A stretch of DNA of 64,000 nt from Sphingobium chlorophenolicum (GTDB lineage: Bacteria; Pseudomonadota; Alphaproteobacteria; Sphingomonadales; Sphingomonadaceae), in assembly GCF_000722875.1 (NCBI RefSeq), contig NZ_JFHR01000007.1, positions 80,070 to 144,069 on the forward strand. Direction: 5' to 3'. The position numbers and the translations under genes are program-made. This document shows positions 19,173-26,061 of the stretch, piece after piece (positions within the stretch are counted from its first letter, which is position 1; each line of letters begins with the position of its first letter). The notes under the pieces were generated by a model that did no database searches, was not told the DNA's origin, and saw nothing but the letters and a program-made list of their open reading frames with translations.

Positions 19173-19286
19173 TTGGCGGTGTTATAGGTTAGCAACTGCC
19201 CACGCGCCGACCGAACTACCTTATCACAGCCGCGCTTTCTCAGCGTCTTCCTCTGCGTATTGGCGGGATCATAGCTTACGAGCTGC
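19173..19286. repeat. Pair of imperfect direct repeats
   Basis: Two copies of a 27-bp unit, at about 19173-19199 and 19260-19286, share TTGGCGG, then YATAG, TTA and CTGC with a few mismatches. They lie in the 218-bp space before the gene at 19373. The complementary-strand frame reads through both and encodes two similar peptides (QLVSYDPAN and QLLTYNTAN), so they could also be the decayed end of a coding sequence. Confidence 0.45.
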
Positions 19287-19372
19287 TTGGCAGCGTTATT
19301 TCCTTCCCCGACGCCCGGCACGTTCGTAAGCTCTAAGGCGTCCGGCCACCATGTCGCCAGAAAAGGGATCGC

Positions 19373-20212
19373 ATGTTCAACCTGATAATGCGGTGGTTCG
19401 ACTGGGCCGGTGGCGTCGGGACGATGCCCCTCGTGCGAATGTTCGAATACACTGAGGATCACGTCGCCGATCAGTTTCGCCAGGAACGACTTCCTTTGCT
19501 CGACCGGCTCACTCGTCTGCCGTGCCTCTTCATGGGCGAGGGCACCGGCGAGGAGGTTTGTCACGTCGGTACGATCACCCGCGCGCGCGTTGCCAATGGC
19601 GACGTCCATTTCGAGTTTGTCCTTGACCGGGAGGTGCCGCCTCTCACCAATGCGACCGTCTTTGCCGGCCGCGGCCAGCTCGATATGCCGCACGACTTCG
19701 AGTTCTCTCGCAACCACTGGGCAGTGAAGGATATCGACCTATACCGCTTTCTGATGCGTAACGTCCGGCCTGGGCGGCAGCGACCGAGCGTGTTCCAGCT
19801 CTCCGATCATGAGAATATCGAGCCCCAACTGGCCTCCGCGATGATGCCATTCGATGCCGCCTTCACACCGGTTTACGATAGCATTCGCGAAGCCGCCGAA
19901 GCCGCTGGCCTGCGATGTCGACGAGCCGATGATATTTGGGAGAACCCCGCCATCATCCAGGACGTCGTGTCGCTGATCGATCGGTCCCGGGTGGTCATCT
20001 GCGACTGCACTGGGCGCAATCCGAACGTCTTCTACGAGGCGGGCATCGCGCACACCCTCGGCCGTGAGGTGATCCTCATCACTCAGAGCGGTCAAGACAT
20101 TCCTTTCGATCTACGCCACCTGCGCTACATTCCTTATCTGAATAATGGAGAGGGCCGCGCCAGTCTCTCGGCGGCGATCCGTGGCCGACTCCAAACGATC
20201 ATCGGGCACTAG
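19373..20212 (+). CDS. Protein with C-terminal TIR/deoxyribosyltransferase-like domain
   Basis: A 279-residue protein. The N-terminal half (1-140) is unrecognised. The C-terminal half (about 145-279) has the alternating beta-alpha pattern with MMPFDAAFTPVYDSI, VVICDCTGRNPNVFYE and AGIAHTLGREVILITQ, typical of nucleoside 2-deoxyribosyltransferase-like and TIR-like sensor/effector domains. The Glu in NVFYEAG is the likely catalytic residue. Such domains act on nucleotides or NAD in several anti-phage systems. It converges with a paralogue at 20224-20973, 11 bases away. Function is inferred. Confidence 0.78.
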   Translation: MFNLIMRWFDWAGGVGTMPLVRMFEYTEDHVADQFRQERLPLLDRLTRLPCLFMGEGTGEEVCHVGTITRARVANGDVHFEFVLDREVPPLTNATVFAGRGQLDMPHDFEFSRNHWAVKDIDLYRFLMRNVRPGRQRPSVFQLSDHENIEPQLASAMMPFDAAFTPVYDSIREAAEAAGLRCRRADDIWENPAIIQDVVSLIDRSRVVICDCTGRNPNVFYEAGIAHTLGREVILITQSGQDIPFDLRHLRYIPYLNNGEGRASLSAAIRGRLQTIIGH

Positions 20213-20223
20213 CTTGTAGCGTC

Positions 20224-20973
20224 CTACCGCCGGAGCGCCGCGAACCGGGATCGTAGGGCTCCCTCAAGTGTCTGCCGTCCCTCGCCGTTATTAAGGTACG
20301 GCTGATATCGATGGTGTTGCAGGTCAAAGGGGATGTCGGCCGCGGATTGAGTGATCGGCACAACATGTTTCCTAAGCGTATGAGCAATCCCGGCTTCGTA
20401 GAAGACGTTCGGATTGCGACCGGTGAAATCGCACACCACGATGTGCGCCTTGAAGATCAGCGAGAAAACGTCTTGAATCACTGCTGAGTGCAGCCAGATG
20501 TCCTTGGCGCGCAGCGTCCGGTAGCTGGCCGCGGCGGCCGCGCGCGTGATCGTCTCGAACACAGGTTCGAACTCGGGCGCGAAGGGGGTCATCACCGCGA
20601 TAAGGTCTGGCTCGACGCTACCCTCCGGTACCTCGAAAACGCTTGGTGTGAAGATGATGGTGCGACCCTGACCAGCGCTCGTGGAGATGAGCTCGCCGTC
20701 GTCGCCGTAGCGATCGCGAATGAAGCGGGCGACGATCTGCAGGTTGCGCGGATCCCGTTCGACGATCGAAAAGAAGACCCCATGAGCGTTACCGGAATAG
20801 TCCGGATCGTTGAAGCTGAGGCTTCGCAGCAAGCGATCGTGCCCCCTAATCGCATCGAGCGCACCGGTGTGGACGCCAAGCTCCTGCCAGTCCCCGGCAT
20901 TGAAATTGGCGACGGCGAGTCTGGCGAGCCGGATAAGCCATTGACGATCATCGTCGCTCAAAGGTGACTGGAG
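20224..20973 (-). CDS. Second protein with TIR/deoxyribosyltransferase-like C-terminal domain
   Basis: About 249 residues from GTG 20973, chosen because AAGGA lies seven to eight bases upstream and the longer frame runs back into the preceding gene. The C-terminal domain (about 120-249) repeats the neighbour's motifs almost exactly: DFTGRNPNVFYEAGIAHTL, then PITQSAADIPFDLQHHRY and YLNNGEGR. The N-terminal part is unrelated to that of the + strand paralogue. It lies downstream of and in the same direction as the HEPN gene at 21020-22294, suggesting a two-gene defence operon. Confidence 0.78.
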   Translation of the reverse strand, partial: LQSPLSDDDRQWLIRLARLAVANFNAGDWQELGVHTGALDAIRGHDRLLRSLSFNDPDYSGNAHGVFFSIVERDPRNLQIVARFIRDRYGDDGELISTSAGQGRTIIFTPSVFEVPEGSVEPDLIAVMTPFAPEFEPVFETITRAAAAASYRTLRAKDIWLHSAVIQDVFSLIFKAHIVVCDFTGRNPNVFYEAGIAHTLRKHVVPITQSAADIPFDLQHHRYQPYLNNGEGRQTLEGALRSRFAALRR

Positions 20974-21019
20974 CACTGAACGATTTCCTTCTTTGCTTGA
21001 TGCGCGGTCGCCTGGCTCA

Positions 21020-22294
21020 TTATTCCGCCGTTGACGTTGGCCGGGGCGCAGCACCGGGCAGGATGCGCTGATGGTAGGTCTCCGAGACGAAGTCGATGAA
21101 CGCGACCGCGGCGGCAACCGCTAGCCGGGCGTGACGCGGCTCGAGGCCGCGGTGCTTGCCATCGCGGCCGTGCCCGGAGCCGTAGAGACCGCGGATCTCG
21201 GCAAGATACTGGGTGATCGTCGTCAGGTTGCGCAGCAGCAGCCGGATCGCCTCGGCGCCCTTCGCCTCGTCGGAGATGCCCTCGGGCACGAGCTTCAACT
21301 CCTTGGTGAGCAGCTTGGTGAGCTCGGGCAGCGTCGCCGTCTTCGGGAAGGTGACCGACTGGCGGGTCAGGATCGACTTGCAACAGGTCTCGACCAGGTC
21401 CTTGGCGGTGCCGATCGCCAGCGCCGGATCGGCCTCGACGGAAACTTCGAGGCGCTCGATTTCTTTTTGCATCCAGCCGGCGTCGAGAGCATCGGCAACG
21501 GTTCGCGCGCGGGATACCGACCGGCCGCCGGAGATGCCGGCACGCCGGGCAACAAAGCGGGGACGCCCGGCAATCCACTCTTCCTCGACCAGCTCCCACC
21601 CATCCTGGCGAAGCTGGTCGTTGTACTGCGCGACGAGCCTAATTGCCTCGTCCTTGTCGGGCCGGACGACGGGGTGGACGGTCTCGCAGAGGAAGCGCAG
21701 GAAGGTGTCGTCAGGGCCGTTCGCGAGCCCGAAGCGTGCGTCGTCATAGACCCAGTCGTCACCCCAATCGAAATTGTTGACGCGGTGCTGATAGATGTCG
21801 CCAGCGGCATCCTTGTAGCGTGAGTCGTATGAGGGAAGCGCGTCGAGCGCATAGATGCGCGCGAGAAAATCGACCTCGTCGAGCTTGCCGCTCCAGCCCA
21901 CCGAGTCGATGCGCAGTCCATCTATGATGTTTTGGCGAGTCTGCCGCCGGATCCGCGCGTTGGGCCGCGCCAGTGCGCCAGGATCAGCCAGTCGCGGGAC
22001 GATCTTGGCGCTGTACCAATCCTCGGTAAATGGTTCGAGCACCGCCTTCAGTCGCTGGGTTATTTGATCCTCGATCCCGTCTTTCGCCCCGCCGAGCAGA
22101 GCATAGTCGGCGGGCTCGACCGACAGGTAGACCGTCCACTGCTCGGTACCGCCGTTCCAATTGTCGTACCCGGTGCGCTCCACCCGGGGCGTCGCGCCGC
22201 GCAGCAGTTCGGCCGCCTGCTGCATCCGCTCCGCCGTAAGCAGCTCCTCGACTGTCGCGAGATAGCGCGACGGCTGTTCCAACAGATCCTGCAT
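21020..22294 (-). CDS. Abortive-infection family protein (Abi_C / HEPN-like C-terminus)
   Basis: A 424-residue protein starting at 22294, where GGAGAG precedes the ATG. The C-terminal 120 residues (EAIRLLLRNLTTITQYL, then GLYGSGHGR and the helix ending FIDFVSETYHQR) match the abortive-infection C-terminal domain, an all-helical HEPN-like module often found in phage-resistance ribonucleases. The N-terminal 300 residues are unrecognised and include VYDDARFGLANGPDDTFLR. It is followed on the same strand by the TIR-like gene. Confidence 0.8.
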   Translation of the reverse strand: MQDLLEQPSRYLATVEELLTAERMQQAAELLRGATPRVERTGYDNWNGGTEQWTVYLSVEPADYALLGGAKDGIEDQITQRLKAVLEPFTEDWYSAKIVPRLADPGALARPNARIRRQTRQNIIDGLRIDSVGWSGKLDEVDFLARIYALDALPSYDSRYKDAAGDIYQHRVNNFDWGDDWVYDDARFGLANGPDDTFLRFLCETVHPVVRPDKDEAIRLVAQYNDQLRQDGWELVEEEWIAGRPRFVARRAGISGGRSVSRARTVADALDAGWMQKEIERLEVSVEADPALAIGTAKDLVETCCKSILTRQSVTFPKTATLPELTKLLTKELKLVPEGISDEAKGAEAIRLLLRNLTTITQYLAEIRGLYGSGHGRDGKHRGLEPRHARLAVAAAVAFIDFVSETYHQRILPGAAPRPTSTAE

Positions 22295-22326
22295 CCAAGC
22301 GCTCTCCAGCCTATCATGTCGTCCGC

Positions 22327-22716
22327 TCAGCGGATCGCCACCACTTTCGCGCCGACGTCTGTGGCCACATCCTTCCACGCGCGGTCCGCGGTATAGGCCG
22401 GCACGCCAAGCCGCTTTGCGAGCGCCAGGCAGAAGCGGTCGCCGAGCGCCAGCCCGGCCGCGCTGGTCGCAGCGCGCAGCGCGCCCGCCTCCCAGCCCAG
22501 CGCCTCGTCCGCGGGCACGACGGTGTAGGGCAAGGCACCCAGCATCGCCCTGATATCCTCGAGCGGAGCGCCGAGGTGAACGAAATGGCTCACAACCTCG
22601 GCCTGATTGAACACCCCCACTGCCGCCTCACTCACCACGCCGGCGACCTTACTTCCTCCGCGCTCCCCCTTCAGCAGGGCCAGGATGGCGGAGGCATCGA
22701 GAACAGCCTCCGTCAC
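22327..22716 (-). CDS. PIN-domain toxin (VapC-like)
   Basis: A 129-residue PIN-domain ribonuclease. The acidic residues of the active site are visible as VLDASA, FNQAEVVSH, LGDRFCLALA and YTADRAW. It starts at GTG 22716, overlapping the AbrB antitoxin stop as GTGA, the standard coupling of a toxin-antitoxin pair. It stabilises the replicon or acts as a stress toxin; target RNA unknown. It ends 32 bases from the start of the HEPN gene. Confidence 0.9.
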   Translation of the reverse strand: MTEAVLDASAILALLKGERGGSKVAGVVSEAAVGVFNQAEVVSHFVHLGAPLEDIRAMLGALPYTVVPADEALGWEAGALRAATSAAGLALGDRFCLALAKRLGVPAYTADRAWKDVATDVGAKVVAIR

Positions 22717-22955
22717 TCGCCGCTGTCCGTCCGGCGGCTTGCGAGGAAAGCATCCACGGAGGCGTCCGGATGGCCGGCATATTTCTTGGCGATCGCCTGC
22801 GCCCGCGCCACCGCCTGATGAACGGTTCTGAGCACCACCCCATCCTCGGTTTCCTCCAGCAGCACCGCGCCGCCGCCCTCGAGGCCCAGGCGCTTGCGGA
22901 TGCTTGCGGGCAGGCTCATGCGCCCGTTCGGGGTGATGTTCACTTGCACTGTCAT
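22713..22955 (-). CDS. AbrB-family antitoxin
   Basis: An 80-residue protein with an N-terminal swapped-hairpin AbrB domain (TVQVNITPNGRMSLPASIRK, then RLGLEGG) and a C-terminal tail (KYAGHPDASVDAFLASR) that should bind the PIN toxin. The start may be 22955 or the ATG at 22964, which lies only two bases from GGAG. The operator just upstream (22973-23002) is the expected autorepression site. Confidence 0.9.
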   Translation of the reverse strand: MTVQVNITPNGRMSLPASIRKRLGLEGGGAVLLEETEDGVVLRTVHQAVARAQAIAKKYAGHPDASVDAFLASRRTDSGE

Positions 22956-22972
22956 GAGTCCCATCGCTCCGT

Positions 22973-23002
22973 ATGTGGTAAGCGGTAGTCGCTTTACCAC
23001 AT
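22973..23002. promoter_or_regulatory. Operator: inverted repeat before the AbrB-PIN operon
   Basis: ATGTGGTAAGCG, five bases, then CGCTTTACCACAT: a near-perfect 12-13 bp inverted repeat 9-18 bases upstream of the antitoxin start. AbrB-type antitoxins repress their own operon, so this is the likely binding site. Confidence 0.75.
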
Positions 23003-23192
23003 CTTCCAGTTTGGGACCAGCATCGCCGGTCGCGTCGCAACCAGCACGACATGACATGTGCAGTAATTAGCGATAAACGCGATTCCCGCGAAAAAGATGT
23101 TGGCGGTTTCGGGAGCACTCGCATACGTTCGCCGGCATGATCGTCGCGGTCCACAGCACATCCGAATTGCCGACAGTGCGAGCCGGATCAGC

Positions 23193-24286
23193 ATGACGGC
23201 TCCTGCCGAGGAGGAACCGGTAAACAGCGACGCGACCATCGCCAGCGCGATGGTCGTGCTAGATCACATCGCCACTCTCGAACCCTTTCTGCCTGAGCTT
23301 GCTCCAAGCGACCGCGAACGCGTGGACGCCTATGTCGCGCGCGCCTCGGCTGAGGCGACGCTGCGCGCGTACAAATCCGACTGGCGGCTGTTCTGTGCCT
23401 GGTGCGGCGAAAATGGCTATCGCCCGCTACCTGCGAAGCCGGCGACGGTCGCCGCCTTTCTGCCGAACACGGGTTCGTTCCCGCTGAGCCGAGGCGCACC
23501 AAACGAGGAAAGATTCTGCCGCGGAAAAGCCCGGCGCCTCTTGGCCGCGCGACGATCGGCCGTCGGCTTGCCGCCATCGTCTTCGCCCACCGCGCTGCAG
23601 GCCACGAGCCACCGACGACCCAGCCTGACGCCGCCCGTCTGGAAAAAGCGATGCGCGGCATCCGCAAGGACAAAAAGGGAGAGCAGCCTAGCAAGAAGCG
23701 CGCGGCCGACGGCGACGTGCTGCGCGATATGCTCCGCAGCATCACCGGCGAGGATCTCCGTGCCTACCGCGATCGCGCGCTGCTCGCCATGGGGATGGCC
23801 GGCGCCTTCCGCCGCTCCGAGTTGGTCGCCATCACGATCGCCCGCGTCTCGGAGGATGACCGCGGTCTGTTGGTGCGGATCCCATCATCGAAGACCGATC
23901 AGGAGGGCTATGGTCACACCGTCGCCATTCCCGACGGGCGTCGTCTCGAGCCGGTGCATCATTACCGGGCGTGGCTCGACAAAGCAGGCATTTCGGAGGG
24001 GCCGGTTTTCCGCAAGCTGACCCCGCAGGGGAGGCTCACGGAAAAGGCGATGAGCGCCCAGGGCGTCGCCCTCGTGGTCAAGGCGGCCGCGATCGCAGCT
24101 GGATACCAGCCCGAAATGTTTTCAGGCCACAGCCTGCGAGCCGGATTCCTGACCGAAGCCGGCCGGCAAAACGCCAACCTCTTCAAGATGAAGGAGCACA
24201 GCCGCCACGCCTCACTCGAGATGGTCGCCGAATATGTCCGCGATCATGAACGGTTTCGTGAGCACGCTGGCGAAGGCTTTCTCTGA
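23193..24286 (+). pseudogene. Tyrosine recombinase/integrase, frameshifted
   Basis: Two overlapping frames together encode a phage-type integrase. The first (23193 to about 23490) gives the core-binding domain: ATLRAYKSDWRLFCAWCGE, then PATVAAFL. The second (about 23500-24286) resumes at ATIGRRLAAIVFAHRAAGHE and carries the catalytic set: Arg in GAFRRSELVAI, HSLRAGF for H-x-x-R, then HASLEMVAEYV with the Tyr. About 29 codons separate the two conserved blocks where relatives usually have about half that, so a small insertion plus a frame change is likely. It was probably the integrase of an incoming island and is now inactive unless frameshifting occurs. Confidence 0.8.
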
Positions 24287-24720
24287 TGAACCTTGAGGAC
24301 ATGCGTGGCCGAGCGATATCACGAATGCACAGAATTGATTTCGCACACCTTCTCGCAACGACGGCTTACCTGTCGGTCTGCTCGGACTAGCTGGGTTCGG
24401 CCGTCCGTGACTTCGCTGCTGAGGGACATCGTCAGTTCGACCCGCGCGGCTCCGGACGCGTCTACCCGTTGAGCGTTGAGACGATCGTCAGCGATTTGGT
24501 GGATCGGGTGGACTGCTGATCGGCAAAGGCACGCGACGGGGCTCGTGACCCATTCACACCGACCGTCGTCTCTCCGATGAACTGCCGGCACATCAGGGCA
24601 GCATTCTCGAGGTGAGCGGATCGGGAGCGACCGTCGACGAGATTCATTGTGGCCGACCAACTGCGGCAGACAAAACTTCAAAGTCGAGGTAGGTCTCAAT
24701 CGGAACTGACCGTAGCCGGT
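24287..24720. other. 434-bp gap with no supported gene
   Basis: Between the broken recombinase and the winged-helix gene. Complementary-strand frames of 61 and 126 codons are open here, but neither has recognisable sequence or a ribosome site. No strong repeat or terminator was seen. It may be debris from recombination beside the integrase. Confidence 0.5.
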
Positions 24721-25278
24721 TCAGCGCGTTGCGTGAAGCGCCTTCATGGCTTCCTCGGTGACCGTGTAGACCGCTTGCCGCTGCGCGCCGCGGTTCTGAT
24801 GGTCTACCCGGTAGCCCTGATAGTGCCGACGCACGAAGCCGGCACGGACCAGTTCCGAGACGGCCCGGCTGACATTCGTGCGGCCCGAAAGCCTGATCCG
24901 CATGCGAACCTGGGCTTGCACGATGCTATCGGCCGCATCGGGATCCGTCGGCAATGCGCTCTTGGCTTCCAGTTCCTCCCGGACTTTGTCCGCGATGGCG
25001 AGGCGCCTCGGATCACGCTGGGCGACAGGAACGAGGGCTTCGCAGAGCCAGTCGCGGACGGGAATGCGTTGATCGCCTTCGCGGATGTAGGGACCGGCCG
25101 ACCCCGTGTTCGCGCTGGCCTGGGCGATGAGATTGAGGACCATGAAGCTGTAGCGCGGCCGCTCGCACGTTGCGGTCAGCCGCTCGAGGATACCGGGCAG
25201 ATCGAGCGGACGCGCAGGCTCCTCCTCGTTGGCCGGCGCGGCCTGCTCTTCGAGCGAGAAGAGATCGGGCTGGAACAT
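24721..25278 (-). CDS. Winged-helix DNA-binding protein, plasmid-type
   Basis: A 185-residue protein starting MFQPDLFSLEEQ; an in-frame start at 25335 is possible. The C-terminal third (LSGRTNVSRAVSELVRAGFV to AVYTVTEEAMKAL) is a winged helix with a clear recognition helix and wing. The rest is acidic and helical. I recall similar proteins on sphingomonad plasmids but cannot name the family. Upstream lie several GTGGCACTTT-type repeats, so it may bind them as a replication, partition or regulatory protein; this is inference. Confidence 0.7.
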   Translation of the reverse strand: MFQPDLFSLEEQAAPANEEEPARPLDLPGILERLTATCERPRYSFMVLNLIAQASANTGSAGPYIREGDQRIPVRDWLCEALVPVAQRDPRRLAIADKVREELEAKSALPTDPDAADSIVQAQVRMRIRLSGRTNVSRAVSELVRAGFVRRHYQGYRVDHQNRGAQRQAVYTVTEEAMKALHATR

Positions 25279-25350
25279 CGGAACATTACAAGCACAAACC
25301 GACGCCGGAGTGAATCCCTCTTGGGCATTCGCCACGATCTTTGACCGCTC

Positions 25351-25737
25351 GTGGCACTTTGCCGGGCCCTTCTCGCTGCGATCAGCCCCTCGTTTTTCCA
25401 GCTATACCTGCCTCATGCCGCCATCGACGCAAAGCTCGGCCCCGGTCAGGAAGCTGGCGGCATCGCTGCTCTCGCCTAGGATCGGTCGCGTGAATGATAT
25501 CGGGCGCCTTCCATTTTGACGTGATCGAAAGGTAGGCGCGGCGGTGCCGAGACCGGCGTCTCACTGGGCGTACGTTGACGTTTGTCCTTGAGCTTCGACA
25601 GAAGATTTGCTGGCGGATAAGACCGCGCGTGGCACTTTACCGGCGGGTAAAGTGCCACGGCTGGTTCCTCGGCTGCTGGCAGAAGTCGGTGCGCGAAAAT
25701 GGCGAGGAATGCCCCTTGCGAGGGGTGAAGTGCCAGG
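25351..25737. repeat. GTGGCACTTT repeats with a perfect palindrome
   Basis: At 25628-25659 CGTGGCACTTTACC, four bases, and its exact reverse complement form a perfect 14-bp inverted repeat. A third copy (GTGGCACTTTGCCGGG) lies at 25351-25366, and a fourth, reversed (GGGTGAAGTGCCAG), near 25724-25737. The set occupies the roughly 490-bp space upstream of the winged-helix gene and looks like iteron or operator sites. Apart from the dehydrogenase remnant inside it, this stretch has no supported gene. Confidence 0.7.
25402..25479 (-). pseudogene. Short-chain dehydrogenase remnant (C-terminus only)
   Basis: The - strand frame ending in TAG at 25402-25404 reads SDAASFLTGAELCVDGGMRQ, then V, the classic last segment of a short-chain dehydrogenase/reductase (FLTG-x-x-x-x-VDGG). 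No start or Rossmann core is present upstream, where iteron-like repeats and other sequence follow. It is gene debris and shows that this spot has been rearranged. Confidence 0.7.
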
Positions 25738-25770
25738 GCCGACACTGTCGAGATGCGGCTCAGCCGAATG

Positions 25771-26058
25771 TCAGGAAGGCGAGATTTCGGTGTAGCGGCC
25801 CGCCTGCCGCAGCTGTCGGACGATAGCGTTGAACGCTGCTGTGACGCCTTGGGCACGGCCGATATCATTCTCCTGCTTGGCGGCATCCCAGTAGAGTTCC
25901 AAGGGCCAACGCTCCGGGCAGTGCTGGAGAAGGCAGCGAAGCGCCAGGCGCACCTCCACGCCATCGACGCGGCCGTCGGAGGAGCGCGTCACGCCTGACC
26001 GAAGGATATGGAGTGAGAGCGCGATGACGACGCGCTGGTGACGCGGAAGCTCTGCCAC
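25771..26058 (-). CDS. Hypothetical protein downstream of dnaE2
   Basis: A 95-residue protein starting at GTG 26058, three bases after the dnaE2 stop, so it would be translated from the same SOS-controlled message. It is mostly helical with PERWPLELYWDAAKQENDIG, then GRAQGVTAAFNAIVRQLR. Family unknown. Position suggests an accessory of the mutasome, or simply the last operon gene. Confidence 0.6.
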   Translation of the reverse strand: MAELPRHQRVVIALSLHILRSGVTRSSDGRVDGVEVRLALRCLLQHCPERWPLELYWDAAKQENDIGRAQGVTAAFNAIVRQLRQAGRYTEISPS

Positions 26059-26061
26059 GGA

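Noticed and set aside
19151..19717. 188-codon - strand frame beside the TIR-like gene
   Set aside because: Mostly antisense to a gene with clear motifs; only its last third could be a gene remnant, noted as repeats.
24319..24699. 126-codon - strand frame in the gap after the integrase
   Set aside because: Arg/Ser-rich, no ribosome site, no family resemblance.
25476..25964. 162-codon - strand frame across the repeat region
   Set aside because: Reads through the palindrome and overlaps the better-supported gene at 25771-26058.
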